Shown piece after piece: positions 53,820 to 63,067 of a DNA stretch of 64,000 bases. Numbering within the stretch: the stretch's first letter is position 1; the number at the start of each line of letters is the position of its first letter. The notes beneath the pieces are model-generated. The model saw only the letters and a program-made list of their open reading frames with translations, was not told where the DNA came from and did not search any database. This DNA comes from Microbacterium dextranolyticum (GTDB lineage: Bacteria > Actinomycetota > Actinomycetes > Actinomycetales > Microbacteriaceae), in NCBI RefSeq assembly GCF_016907295.1, contig NZ_JAFBBR010000001.1:124001-188000 (forward strand). The letters are read 5' to 3'. The position numbers and the translations under genes are program-made.

Positions 53820-54406
53820 CAGCTCACGCCCCTCTCGGCTGGAGTGCCGGCCGATGCTCGTTCGAGGATGAAGTCGACGCGCGCGTCGGGGGCGAGTGCG
53901 GGGACGGTGACGACGGGAAAGCCCAGCTCCTGGTACACCAGCCCGAGCAGGTCGTGGATGCGCCGCTGCGCGGCGGGGTCCTCGGTGCGCGCGTAGTCGG
54001 ACGCCAGCGGGAGCAGGTCAAGCAGGAACACCGTCGCGTACCGGGCGCCGGCCAGCGCGCCCAGCAGGGCGGTGCCGGGGGCGAGGCCGAGGAAGCGGTA
54101 GTAGGCGAGCGAGTCCGGCAGAGCACGGTCCAGGAACACGGTCTGTTGCGGGTCGAGGGAGCGTTCCTGCTCGATCTGCATGTCGACGACGGCGCGCTGG
54201 AACTCGCTCTGCCGTGCCCGCACCTCCGCGGTGCCGCGCCCGGTGATCCGTTGCAGGTCGATGTAGTGGCGGGCGTGCTCGATTGTGGTCGTGTACCCGC
54301 GGCCCCGCAGCAGGTTGACCGTGGTGGTCTTGCCCGAGCTGGGACCGCCCGTCACGACGTGCCAACGGGTGGTCTGTGCGGGCCGCGGCTCCTGGATGCC
54401 GGTCAT
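53819..54406 (-). CDS. Small P-loop ATPase/kinase (NadR/AAA_28-like)
   Basis: The 195-residue protein has Walker A VTGGPSSGKTTTVNLL (about 18-33) and a Walker-B-like VFLDRALPD (about 92-100), with a lid segment ARTEDPAAQRRIHDLLGLVY. This fits the AAA_28/NadR-like nucleotide kinases of unknown substrate. It is divergent from csoR across a CsoR-type operator, and its stop overlaps the ABC1-kinase start. Confidence 0.8.
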   Translation of the reverse strand: MTGIQEPRPAQTTRWHVVTGGPSSGKTTTVNLLRGRGYTTTIEHARHYIDLQRITGRGTAEVRARQSEFQRAVVDMQIEQERSLDPQQTVFLDRALPDSLAYYRFLGLAPGTALLGALAGARYATVFLLDLLPLASDYARTEDPAAQRRIHDLLGLVYQELGFPVVTVPALAPDARVDFILERASAGTPAERGVS

Positions 54407-54420
54407 GACCTCACCCTACA

Positions 54421-54438
54421 CCCTGTACCCCTACAGGG
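54421..54438. promoter_or_regulatory. CsoR-type operator between csoR and the small ATPase gene
   Basis: CCCTGTACCCCTACAGGG is a perfect 7-4-7 palindrome with the TACCCC/GGGTA core typical of CsoR sites. It lies 29 bp before csoR and 15 bp from the divergent ATPase start, so it can control both directions. Confidence 0.75.
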
Positions 54439-54466
54439 TATGGTAGATTGTGGGTGGAGGTGCGAG

Positions 54467-54751
54467 ATGGCACACGGGTATGTGGACAACAAGCCGGCGC
54501 TGCTGGCGCGGCTGAGCCGCGCGGAGGGTCAGGTGCGCGGGATCGCGCGGATGATCGACGAGGACGTGTACTGCATCGACGTGCTGACCCAGGTGTCGGC
54601 GGCGACGAAGGCGCTGGAGTCCGTCGCGCTGTCGCTGCTGGAAGACCACCTCGCGCATTGCGTCGCGCAGGCGACCGCCGAAGGCGGCCCGCTCGCGGAG
54701 GAGAAGCTCCGCGAGGCGAACGCCGCGATCGCGCGCCTCGTGCGCTCCTAA
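54467..54751 (+). CDS. csoR: Copper-sensing repressor CsoR
   Basis: The 94-residue protein has the all-helical CsoR/FrmR fold. LLARLSRAEGQVRGIARMIDEDVYCIDVLTQ contains the first Cys, and LLEDHLAHCVAQA holds the His and second Cys, so the Cys-His-Cys Cu(I) site is complete. Tetramers bind G/C-tract palindromes and let go on Cu(I) binding. It is first in the operon csoR–copZ-like–copA. Confidence 0.93.
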   Translation: MAHGYVDNKPALLARLSRAEGQVRGIARMIDEDVYCIDVLTQVSAATKALESVALSLLEDHLAHCVAQATAEGGPLAEEKLREANAAIARLVRS

Positions 54752-54797
54752 CGTCGTCCCCACTCACATCGTTCAACGCTCTTGAAGGGAGCACATC

Positions 54798-55157
54798 ATG
54801 ACCGGACAGGGATTCCAGGACCTCGGCCTGCAGGCGACCAGCACCGGCGGTGGCTGCGCCTGTTGCAGCCCCACCTCCCACGCCACGGCAGCCACCGACA
54901 CCGGCGCGCCGGCGCAGCAGACGGCGGCGGGTGAGACCGTGTCGGCGCAGTTCCTGGTGGAGGGGATGACCTGCGCGCACTGCGTGCGTAGCGTCACCGA
55001 GGAGGTCTCCGCGATCGACGGTGTCTCCGACGTCGCGGTCGATCTGCACGCCGGTGGCGTGTCCACGGTGACGGTGTCCAGCGCGACGCCGGTGGATGCG
55101 GAGCGGGTGCGGGCGGCGGTGGAGGAGGCCGGGTACAGCCTCGCCGCAGCCTCATGA
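54798..55157 (+). CDS. copZ: CopZ-like heavy-metal-associated protein with Cys-rich head
   Basis: The 119-residue protein has a head with [10 protein letters not shown] (about 17-26), a linker, and a ferredoxin-like HMA domain with [17 protein letters not shown] (about 54-70). It is longer than ordinary 70-residue CopZ chaperones because of the Cys-rich extension. It delivers Cu(I) to CopA, whose gene overlaps its stop as ATGA. Confidence 0.87.
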   Translation: MTGQGFQDLGLQATSTGGGCACCSPTSHATAATDTGAPAQQTAAGETVSAQFLVEGMTCAHCVRSVTEEVSAIDGVSDVAVDLHAGGVSTVTVSSATPVDAERVRAAVEEAGYSLAAAS

Positions 55158-57433
55158 GCACGCTGGACGTCGATCTCGACATCACCGGGATGACCTGCGC
55201 GTCGTGCGCGACGCGGGTCGAGCGGAAGCTGAACAAGCTGCCCGGGGTGGAGGCGACGGTCAACTTCGCCACCGAGAAGGCCCGCGTGCACTCGGAGGCC
55301 CCGGTGCCGGTGGAGGAGCTGATCGCGGCGGTCGAGCAGGCGGGGTACGGAGCGAGCCTCCCAGCCCCGCCTGTGCCCGACACGGCTGAGCAGACCATCC
55401 CGCGGGACGATGAGCTGGCGTCGCTGCGGCAGCGGCTGATCGTCTCGGCGGTGCTGGCGGTGCCGGTCGCGGTGCTGTCGATGATCCCCGCCCTGCAGTT
55501 CACCTACTGGCAGTGGCTCACGCTCACCCTGGCCGCGCCGGTGGTGGTGTGGGGGGCGTGGCCGTTCCACCGCGCCGCGGCGATCAATGCCCGGCACGGG
55601 GCGGCGACGATGGACACTCTGATCAGCGTCGGGGTGCTGGCCGCGTTCGGCTGGTCGCTGTACGCGCTGTTCTTCGGCGGTGCGGGGATGCCGGGAATGC
55701 GGATGAGCGTCACCTTCGTCGGCACCCCGCAGGCCGGTGGCCACGAGGTGTACCTGGAGGTCGCCGCGCTGGTGACCGTGTTCATCCTCCTCGGCCGCTA
55801 CCTCGAGGTTCGTGCCAAGCGGCAGTCCGGCGAGGCCCTGCGCGCCCTGCTGGAGCTCGGCGCCAAGGACGCAGTGATCCTCCGCGAAGGCACTGAGCAG
55901 CGCGTCCCCGTCGCACAGCTCGTTCCGGGTGATGTCGTGGTGGTGCGGCCGGGTGAGAAGATCCCCGCCGACGGCCTCGTCACCGAGGGAATGTCCGCGG
56001 TGGACGAGTCGATGCTGACCGGCGAGTCCGTGCCGGTCGAAGTCGCCCCCGGCTCCCGCGTGGTCGGCGCGACTGTGAACACCGGCGGGCGCCTGCTCGT
56101 GCAGATCACCCGCGTCGGCGCCGACACCGAGCTGGCCCGGATGGCGCGGCTGGTCGAGGAGGCGCAGACCGGCAAGGCCCAGGTGCAGCGCCTCGCCGAC
56201 CGGGTGTCGGCCGTCTTCGTCCCCATCGTCATCGTCCTCGCCCTGGCCGCGTTCGCCGGGTGGCTGATCGCGGGGGCGCCCTTGGAGGTCGCCTTCACCG
56301 CCGCGGTGACCACCCTGATCATCGCCTGCCCGTGCGCGCTGGGGCTGGCGACGCCGACCGCTCTGCTGGTCGGCACCGGCCGCGGCGCCCAGCTGGGCAT
56401 CCTCATCCGCGGACCCCAGGTGCTCGAGCAGACCCGCCGCATCGACACCGTCGTGCTCGACAAGACCGGCACCATCACCGCCGGCACCATGACCGTCACC
56501 GGCATCCACCCCGCTCCCGGCACCGATGAGGCGGAGCTGATCCGGTTCGCCGCGGCGCTCGAGCACGGCTCCGAGCACCCCATCGGCCGCGCCATCACCG
56601 CCGCAGCCGACGGCCCGACGGATGCCGTGGAGTCATTCGCCGCCGAGGCCGGTCAAGGCGTGCAGGGCATCGTCGACGGCCGCCTGGTCGCCGCCGGCCG
56701 CGCCTCCTGGATCACCACCCAATGGGCGCTCCCCATCCCCGCCGAGCTCGCCGCGACCATCGCGGCGGACGAGGCGGCGGGGGCGACGGTGACGGTGGTG
56801 GCGTGGGACGGGCAGGTGCGCGGGGCGATCAGCGTCGCCGACACCATCAAACCCACCAGCCGTGAGGCGGTCGCACGGCTCCGGGAGCTCGGGTTGACCC
56901 CGATCCTGCTCACCGGCGACAACCCCGGCGCCGCCCGCGCGATCGGCAACCAGGCCGGGATCGAGGACGTCCGCGCCGGGGTCACCCCGCAGGGCAAGCT
57001 CGACACCATCCGCGACCTGCAGGCCGCGGGCCGGGTGGTCGCGATGGTCGGCGACGGCGTCAACGACGCCGCAGCCCTCGCCGCCGCCGACCTCGGGATC
57101 GCGATGGGCACCGGCACCGACGCGGCCATCACCGCCGCGGACCTGACCATCGTCTCCGGCGACCTGATGCTGGTCCCGGACGCGATCCGGCTGGCCCGCC
57201 GCACCCTGGGCACGATCAAGGGGAACCTGTTCTGGGCGTTCGCGTACAACGTCGCCGCGATCCCGGTCGCGATGCTCGCCCTGCTCAACCCCATCCTCGC
57301 CGCCGCGGCAATGGCGTTCAGCAGCGTGTTCGTCGTCACCAACAGCCTCCGCCTGCGCCGCTTCCGCCCCCTGCCCACCCCGACCCGTGCCGGCGCCCCC
57401 GCCACCCGAGAGCCCGCGCCCGTCCAGGCCTAA
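55154..57433 (+). CDS. copA: Cu(I)-exporting P1B-type ATPase CopA
   Basis: The 759-residue protein has one N-terminal HMA domain ([16 protein letters not shown]), eight predicted membrane helices, the transport motif [12 protein letters not shown] (CPC), actuator TGESVP, phosphorylation DKTGTIT (Asp436), the His-Pro pair SEHPIG and hinge [10 protein letters not shown]. The late motifs YNVAAIP and [16 protein letters not shown] mark the copper branch. It exports cytoplasmic Cu(I). It is coupled to the chaperone gene. Confidence 0.95.
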   Translation: MSTLDVDLDITGMTCASCATRVERKLNKLPGVEATVNFATEKARVHSEAPVPVEELIAAVEQAGYGASLPAPPVPDTAEQTIPRDDELASLRQRLIVSAVLAVPVAVLSMIPALQFTYWQWLTLTLAAPVVVWGAWPFHRAAAINARHGAATMDTLISVGVLAAFGWSLYALFFGGAGMPGMRMSVTFVGTPQAGGHEVYLEVAALVTVFILLGRYLEVRAKRQSGEALRALLELGAKDAVILREGTEQRVPVAQLVPGDVVVVRPGEKIPADGLVTEGMSAVDESMLTGESVPVEVAPGSRVVGATVNTGGRLLVQITRVGADTELARMARLVEEAQTGKAQVQRLADRVSAVFVPIVIVLALAAFAGWLIAGAPLEVAFTAAVTTLIIACPCALGLATPTALLVGTGRGAQLGILIRGPQVLEQTRRIDTVVLDKTGTITAGTMTVTGIHPAPGTDEAELIRFAAALEHGSEHPIGRAITAAADGPTDAVESFAAEAGQGVQGIVDGRLVAAGRASWITTQWALPIPAELAATIAADEAAGATVTVVAWDGQVRGAISVADTIKPTSREAVARLRELGLTPILLTGDNPGAARAIGNQAGIEDVRAGVTPQGKLDTIRDLQAAGRVVAMVGDGVNDAAALAAADLGIAMGTGTDAAITAADLTIVSGDLMLVPDAIRLARRTLGTIKGNLFWAFAYNVAAIPVAMLALLNPILAAAAMAFSSVFVVTNSLRLRRFRPLPTPTRAGAPATREPAPVQA

Positions 57434-57458
57434 CCATCGCTCGAGAAGGAGACACACC

Positions 57459-57737
57459 ATGTCCCACGACCACGACCACTCCGGGCACGACCACACGCAC
57501 GGGCACGACCATGGAGGACACGAGCATGGTGCGCACGAGCATCACCATCACGAGCCGCCGGCGGGGGCGACGAACCTGGTGACCTGTCCGGTGATGCCCG
57601 GCAACCAGGTCGACCCGGCCTGGGCCGAGCAGCGCGGCCTGTTCCGCGACTACCAGGGCAGCCGGTACTGGTTCTGCTGCGCCGAGTGCGGGCCGCTGTT
57701 CGACGCCGACCCGGCCCGCTACGCGCACGCCGCCTGA
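57459..57737 (+). CDS. His-rich YHS-domain protein
   Basis: The 92-residue protein starts after AGAAGGAGAC. The first 36 residues contain about 17 histidines in HDH/GHDH runs, a metal-binding tail. A YHS domain follows: LVTCPVMPGNQVDPAWA, YWFCCAECGPLFDADPARY. YHS proteins in copper operons bind or relay Cu. It follows copA by 25 bp in the same operon. Confidence 0.85.
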   Translation: MSHDHDHSGHDHTHGHDHGGHEHGAHEHHHHEPPAGATNLVTCPVMPGNQVDPAWAEQRGLFRDYQGSRYWFCCAECGPLFDADPARYAHAA

Positions 57738-57767
57738 CCGGCCAGATAACCCGGTCGGAGATAGAGG

Positions 57768-58385
57768 GTGGACACGGCGGTCGGGCTGGTGCAGGCGTAC
57801 CTGCGGGTCACCGGCTACTTCACCGTCGCCGAATACCCCGTGCTGGACGCCACCGGTCCCGGCGGTCCCCGCACCATCACCGACCTGGACATCCTCGCCG
57901 TACGGCTGCACCGCGCACCGGGAGCGTCCGGGACCGTCGACGCACCGCTGGACCCGGCCCTGGGTGCCGGGGGCGGAGCGGACATGATCGTCGGCGAGGT
58001 CAAGGAAGGCCGCCCGCACCCCAACCCGGCGATGCGGGACCCGGCCGTGCTGGAAGCCGCGTTCACCCGGTTCGGGTGCTGCGCCCCGACCGATGCCGCC
58101 CGGCTGGTCGCCGAACTGCTGGAAACGGGACGGACGGTGGCGCCGGAAGGGCGCACGATCCGCACGGTCGTGTTCGGCAACCCCACCTCCCCGCCCGGGG
58201 CGGGGGCGCCGTGGCACACCGTCCCGTTCGCCCGGGTGCTGCGCTACCTCGAAGACCACCTGAGCGCGCACTGGGGCATCCTCGGCCGCACCCAGATCAA
58301 GGACGACACCCTCGCCCTGCTGGCCCTGCGGGAGAAGGCCCACCGCGCCGCGACCGGCGCCTCCCGCCAGGGCACGGACCGGTAG
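57768..58385 (+). CDS. Hypothetical protein with PD-(D/E)XK-like pattern
   Basis: The 205-residue protein starts at GTG 57768. The segment TITDLDILAVRL followed by DMIVGEVKEGRPHPNP has Asp and Glu-x-Lys at nuclease-like spacing, and RTVVFGN and VPFARVLRYLEDHL complete an alpha/beta layout. It may be a nuclease-fold protein, active or not. It lies between the YHS gene and the hydrolase gene in the copper operon; its role there is unknown. Confidence 0.55.
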   Translation: MDTAVGLVQAYLRVTGYFTVAEYPVLDATGPGGPRTITDLDILAVRLHRAPGASGTVDAPLDPALGAGGGADMIVGEVKEGRPHPNPAMRDPAVLEAAFTRFGCCAPTDAARLVAELLETGRTVAPEGRTIRTVVFGNPTSPPGAGAPWHTVPFARVLRYLEDHLSAHWGILGRTQIKDDTLALLALREKAHRAATGASRQGTDR

Positions 58386-58393
58386 GGCGGGTC

Positions 58394-59276
58394 ATGGCGG
58401 GGGAGCGTGTGCACACGCAGGGGGAGCCGGTGTGGGTGCGCACCCGTGGCGGGCGCGCCCCTTATGCGATGGTGCTGCCGGGCCCCGCCGGGGCCCCGGG
58501 TGCCGACGGTGGTGTTCGAGGCGGGATCGGCGGCGACCCGCTCCACCTGGGCGTCGGTGCAGACCCGGGTCGCCGCGTTCACGCGGGCCGTGGTGTATGA
58601 CCGGGCGGGGCTGGGTCGGTCCGTCCCGGATAGTGCAGGGCGCACCCTGGACCGGATGGCCGACGACCTGAACGATCTGCTGGACGGCCTCGAGCCGAGC
58701 AGCGGGTTCGTGCAGGTGGGGCATTCCGCGGGCGGCCCGATGGTGCGGCTGGCCGCGTCCCGCCGCCCGGACCGGGTGGCCGGGCTGGTGCTGGTGGATC
58801 CGACCGATGAGGCAGCGGACCTCCTGTTCGGTATGCGGTTCCGGGTCGGGGAGAAGATCGTGATCGCCGTGGAGTGGGTGCTGGCCCGGGTGGGGATGCT
58901 GGAGCGGTTCTTCCGGTTCCTCGGGGAGGGGATGCCCGAGGATGTGCGGGCCGATCTTCACCGGGAGGCGTTCCGGCCCGCGGTGGTGGTCACCCAGGGT
59001 CGGCAAGCGCGCACCTTCCTCACCGAGCTGCACGCCTGGCAGGGCGACCCGCCGGCGCTGCCCGATGTCCCGGTCACCGTCATCTCCGGCAGTCTCGCGG
59101 ACGGGATGCCGCGACGGGTCCGGGATGCCGCGACCGCCGCCGGGCGGTATCGGGCCGCACAGTCCCGGCAGGGCCGGCACGTGGTCGCTGCCCGCTCCGG
59201 CCACTACATCCCCGCCACAGAACCAGATCTGATCGCTGCGGAGATCCGCCGCCTCGTCCTCCCACCCGCAGGATAA
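58394..59276 (+). CDS. Alpha/beta hydrolase, apparently frameshifted near 58,490
   Basis: The natural N-terminus, MAGERVHTQGEPVWVRTRGG, starts at ATG 58394 in one frame. The rest, PTVVFEAGSAATRSTWASVQ through VGHSAGGPMVRLA (nucleophile Ser), LVLVDPTDEA and GRHVVAARSGHYIP (His), is in the next frame. The shift falls in the GC-rich palindrome GGCCCCGCCGGGGCCCC. A one-base correction would give an uninterrupted protein of about 293 residues; as given, only an unnatural start at 58407 opens the second frame. It may be a sequencing error or a real inactivation. The substrate is unknown. Confidence 0.7.
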
Positions 59277-59304
59277 CCCCGGGTTGTCTGGCGGGCATGC
59301 CTAG

Positions 59305-60912
59305 TCAGGCCACAGCAGGGGTGCGCCGCCGCCAGGCGATCGCGCCGGTGAGGGCGAGACCACCCAGCCCACCCCACAAGGTGACAGCGGAGACGCCTTG
59401 CCCGATGAGGACGGCGGGGGTGATGCCGGTGCGCAGGTCGGTGTCGGCGATCAGCGCCCCGGCCTGTCCGGCGGGCAGACCGGTGAGGGTGCTGCCGTCG
59501 GGGCGGATGATCTGGCTGGTGCCGACGGTGGAGACGTTCACCACGGTACGGCCGGTCTCTACCGCGCGGATCCGGGCGACCGCGAGCTGCTGCAGGTTCT
59601 CGTCCGTGCCGCGGAAGTCGGCGTTGTTGGTCTGGAACACCAGCAGCTCCGCACCGGCGGTGATGCTCTCGGCGATGACCTCGTCGTAGATCACGTCGAA
59701 GCAGATCGCCAACCCCACCGGCACACCGCCGACGGTGACCAGCGGCACGTCCGTGCCGTGCGCGTAGTCGCGTTGCAGCAGCCCGACCAGGTCGGGGGCG
59801 AGCAGGGTGTAGAACGCCCGGTCGGGCACGTACTCGCCGAACGGCACCGGGTGGCGTTTCGCGTGCGTCTGCACCTGCTCCCGCTGCGGCGTGGCACCGG
59901 TGGTGGCCGGGTCCCACAGGAACGACGTGTTGTAGATGTTGCCGCCCGCCGTGGTGGCCGCGTTCGCCAGCAGCGGGGCACCTGCCCGGGTGCTGATGCC
60001 GGTGAGATACTCGGCCAGCCACGGGGTCTGGAACGGGTCAGCATCCAGCCCTTCCGGCCACACCACCAGATCCACATCCGCGTCGAGCACCGGGCCGGTC
60101 GCGTCCCCCTGCGCCCGGGCGATCGCCCCCACGGTGCGCTGGTCGAAGTACCCGGACGGGCCGTTGCCTTGCACCGCCCCGACCCGCATCGTCCCGGCCG
60201 GTGTGGTGGGAAACGCCGGGACCAGGACCAGCATCAGGGTGGTGACGGCGGGTACGGCGGCGGGGAACGGGCGACGCCACCGGCCGGTCCGGATGGCTTC
60301 GATCGCGGCGGCGACGGTGAAGACCATCAGGAAGGTGAGCCCGCTCACCCCGACCCAGGACACCGTCTGAACGAGGGGGCTGTCGGCTTGGGTGATCCCG
60401 AGCCGCGCCCACGGCAGCCCCCCGTACGGCCAGGCGCCCAGCAGCACCTCCCGGCCCGTCCACAACGCGGCCACCAGGCCCGGCAGCAGGAGCAGGCGTC
60501 CGACCGGGCCGGGGGCGGCGCGCGGCACCCACCGGTAGGCGAGTGCCAGCGGGATGATCCCGACCGCGGTCAGGGTCCCTTCCACCACGGTCAGTGCCGC
60601 CCACGGCACCGGCCCGAGATACCGGGTCGTCCAGGACACCAGCAGCCCGAAGAACAGCAACCCGAACACCGCCCCGACCGCCACCGCCCCCCACACGCTC
60701 CGGCCGATCAGGGCGAGAAGCAGCAGCCCGGTCGCGGCGAACGCGGCCGGCCAGAATCCCACCTCCGGGTAGGCGAGATCCATCAGCACCGCCGCGGCTG
60801 CCGCGACCAGCAACGCCATCGCCAATGGCATCACCGCCCGGGCGCGGCGGTTCGGCGGGGTGGGTTGGGGGCGTCCGTGCGGGTCCTGGAGGGTCGTCGG
60901 GGTGGCGGTCAT
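59305..60912 (-). CDS. lnt: Apolipoprotein N-acyltransferase (accessory copy in copper region)
   Basis: The 535-residue membrane enzyme has seven or eight N-terminal helices and a nitrilase-type domain. The catalytic residues are all present: E287 in LVVWPEGLD, K352 in THAKRHPVPFGEYVP and C404 in LAICFDVIYDE. It transfers the third acyl chain to lipoprotein N-termini outside the membrane. It overlaps the FAD enzyme gene by four bases (ATGA). Its place among copper genes suggests a special role under metal stress. Confidence 0.9.
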   Translation of the reverse strand: MTATPTTLQDPHGRPQPTPPNRRARAVMPLAMALLVAAAAAVLMDLAYPEVGFWPAAFAATGLLLLALIGRSVWGAVAVGAVFGLLFFGLLVSWTTRYLGPVPWAALTVVEGTLTAVGIIPLALAYRWVPRAAPGPVGRLLLLPGLVAALWTGREVLLGAWPYGGLPWARLGITQADSPLVQTVSWVGVSGLTFLMVFTVAAAIEAIRTGRWRRPFPAAVPAVTTLMLVLVPAFPTTPAGTMRVGAVQGNGPSGYFDQRTVGAIARAQGDATGPVLDADVDLVVWPEGLDADPFQTPWLAEYLTGISTRAGAPLLANAATTAGGNIYNTSFLWDPATTGATPQREQVQTHAKRHPVPFGEYVPDRAFYTLLAPDLVGLLQRDYAHGTDVPLVTVGGVPVGLAICFDVIYDEVIAESITAGAELLVFQTNNADFRGTDENLQQLAVARIRAVETGRTVVNVSTVGTSQIIRPDGSTLTGLPAGQAGALIADTDLRTGITPAVLIGQGVSAVTLWGGLGGLALTGAIAWRRRTPAVA

Positions 60913-61928
60913 GGCCGGTCCGCGATGGTGCGGGCGATTACGGCGGCGTCCCGGGACACCCCGGCGAGGGTGTCCGCTCCGGGGCGGCTGTGGGCGGGGA
61001 TCCCGGCGACGAACAAGCCCGGCAGCCCGGTCATCGCCGGGCGGGACCGGGCTGCGGTCGCCTCGGCGGGGAGCCAGTCCTCGCCGGGGTCGTACCCGGT
61101 GGCGAGGATTACCGAGTCCGGGGCGAGGGTGCTGCCATCGGCGAACGTGACCTGCCCGCCGTCCGCGCCGGTCACCGCCGGGGCGACCGCCACACCCGCG
61201 TGACGCAGCGCATGGTAGCTGTCGCCGAACACCGGCTGCACGGCGGGTGGGCGACCCAGCCAGGACGAGCCTGCCCGGGCGTGGACGGGGAAGGTACGGG
61301 CGGGTCGGTGCGGGCGCCGGGTGCGGACCGCGAGGGTGACCTCGTGGGAGGTGGATAGCTCTCGCGCCAGCTGCACGCCGCTGTTTCCGCCGCCGACGAT
61401 CAGCACCCGCCCGGTGGGCACCTGCCGGGGGAATTGGTAGTGGGCGCTGTGCAGCACCACCCCGGGCACCCGCAGCTGCTGCGCCCACGCAGGGATGCGG
61501 GGGTGGGTGGCGGCGCCGGTCGCGCACACCACGTTGCGGGTCTGCACGTCGCCCTCTGCGGTCTGCAGCTGCAGCACCGACCCGTGACCGACGCGTTCCA
61601 CCCCGACCACACGCAACCCCCAGAACGGGTCCACCCCCAGGGTGTGCTGCACCTGGTCCAGGTAGTTCGCGATCTCATCCGCCCGCGGGTGCTCGTGCGG
61701 GTCCACCGGTAGAGGCCGGACTGGCAGCGTGCTGTGGCGGGCGTCGGATAGCAGCCGCATCGAATGCCACCGGGACGCCCAACTGCGTTGCCGGTCCGTG
61801 GCGGCGTCGACGACCACGAACTCCTGCTGCGGCCGGAACCCCAACCCGATCAGCGCGGCGGCCACCGCGAGCCCGGCCTGCCCGGCCCCGACGATGATCG
61901 CCCGCCGATGCGTCAACCCCGACCGCAT
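60909..61928 (-). CDS. FAD-dependent oxidoreductase (flavin monooxygenase-like)
   Basis: The 339-residue protein starts at ATG 61928 after GAGGGGG. AIIVGAGQAGLAVAAAL binds FAD and VLIVGGGNSGVQLARELS binds NADPH, with VILATGYDPG near the end. This two-dinucleotide layout fits CzcO-like flavin monooxygenases found with cation-resistance genes. The substrate is unknown. It is the first gene of a two-gene operon with lnt. The 61929-62196 gap upstream shows no gene. Confidence 0.85.
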   Translation of the reverse strand: MRSGLTHRRAIIVGAGQAGLAVAAALIGLGFRPQQEFVVVDAATDRQRSWASRWHSMRLLSDARHSTLPVRPLPVDPHEHPRADEIANYLDQVQHTLGVDPFWGLRVVGVERVGHGSVLQLQTAEGDVQTRNVVCATGAATHPRIPAWAQQLRVPGVVLHSAHYQFPRQVPTGRVLIVGGGNSGVQLARELSTSHEVTLAVRTRRPHRPARTFPVHARAGSSWLGRPPAVQPVFGDSYHALRHAGVAVAPAVTGADGGQVTFADGSTLAPDSVILATGYDPGEDWLPAEATAARSRPAMTGLPGLFVAGIPAHSRPGADTLAGVSRDAAVIARTIADRP

Positions 61929-62196
61929 CACCACCCCCTCCCCGCAGAAGAGGGCCGGGGCGGGAATGGACGGAGGATGATCGCGCCGGCGCCGCGGCGG
62001 GACGGGGCCGGACGGGGCCGAGCGGGGCCGGGTGGGCGGCGGTGACCGGCCGCAGCCGTCGGCACCGGACCGGCGAAGGGGGCCGCCGTGATACGGGTCG
62101 TCAAGACATTCTCCAAACCTAGAAATCGGCATCACACAGCGCCCGCACACGGGCGGGCGGGAAGACGCCGCCCATGGGTGGGCGGCATGCCGGATC

Positions 62197-62643
62197 TCAG
62201 GTTCGGGAAATCGACAACAGCAGCAGTGAGGGCGCGGCCGGACGCCGCGACACGGGCACCGGCACCAGCAGCGGCGCGCGCACCGGACGGGATACCCGCA
62301 GTATCCGCAGCCGGCCCTGGAGCCGGGAAGCCGTCACGGCCGCCAGTACCAGCAGCGTGCACACCACCCCGATCAGGCACCCCCACGCCCCGGACGCATC
62401 GACGGACACCCCCGCAGAGGACGACGCCGTCCGGCCCTCCACCGGTGCCCCCGAGTCTGGGGTAGAGCCGGTCGCGACGGGGGAGCCCGCACTGGTGTCG
62501 GCGTGCGCGTCAGCCGTGGTGTGGGAGGTGGTCCAGCCGCCGATGATGAGCACAAGTGCCAGGCCCAGGATGGTCAGCAGCCGCCCCGACCACCACCCCG
62601 CCGCGATGACCCGGTCGGGCCGGGATCGGGGGTCGCGGGGCAT
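62197..62643 (-). CDS. Small membrane protein of unknown function
   Basis: The 148-residue protein has a hydrophobic N-terminal helix (about 17-38, LLTILGLALVLIIGGWT), a Ser/Ala/Thr/Gly-rich external linker with several His, and a second helix (about 86-106, WGCLIGVVCTLLVLAAV). A basic cytoplasmic tail follows. I recognise no family. It is transcribed opposite to the downstream DUF4396 gene and lies within the copper region. Confidence 0.6.
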   Translation of the reverse strand: MPRDPRSRPDRVIAAGWWSGRLLTILGLALVLIIGGWTTSHTTADAHADTSAGSPVATGSTPDSGAPVEGRTASSSAGVSVDASGAWGCLIGVVCTLLVLAAVTASRLQGRLRILRVSRPVRAPLLVPVPVSRRPAAPSLLLLSISRT

Positions 62644-63009
62644 AGTCCCTCACTGTACCAATCCGACCTTTGCGTCTCCCGGATCTCGCCCGGCCGCAGG
62701 CCTTCCACGCCTTCGCCGACAGAGCAGCCACATCGCGTCCACCGGCACGTCGTTCTCGATTATCGGCGAACGACGTCCGTCTCCTGAGCGGAAGGATCAG
62801 TGCCCTCGGGGTGCCGTGGTGTCGGTCAAGGCGGGCAGCAGGATCGCCGTGACGCCGTCGGGGTCGAGTCTGCCGGTGCGGACTTCTTCGGCGGCGCCGT
62901 TGAGGACGGCACGGGTCGCTGAACTCCGCCGCGATCGTCTCGGCTGCGTCAGGTTCGCCCCACCGGGCACGTGCACCCGTCGGCACCCGAGGCGGCGCCG
63001 ATTGAAAAA
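62644..63009. other. Intergenic stretch, possible decayed coding DNA
   Basis: No credible gene was found. On the reverse strand a short frame reads TRAVLNGAAEEVRTGRLDPD and on to a stop, which looks like the remnant of a regulator, but there is too little for a call. The 3' end leads into a CsoR-type operator. Confidence 0.4.
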
Positions 63010-63026
63010 ATACCTATAGGGGGTAT
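63010..63026 (+). promoter_or_regulatory. CsoR-type operator upstream of the DUF4396 gene
   Basis: ATACCTATAGGGGGTAT has arms ATACC and GGTAT and the G-tract of the CsoR consensus, followed by AAGG. It lies 42 bp before the DUF4396 start, where bound CsoR would block transcription. Confidence 0.7.
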
Positions 63027-63067
63027 AAGGTGTGGGGGAGTCGTGTGCGAGGGAGAGGCGGGCGAGG

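Noticed and set aside
54773-56578. 601-residue antisense frame over copZ-like and copA
   Set aside because: It is an antisense shadow rich in Arg, Gly and His; the plus strand encodes complete copper proteins.
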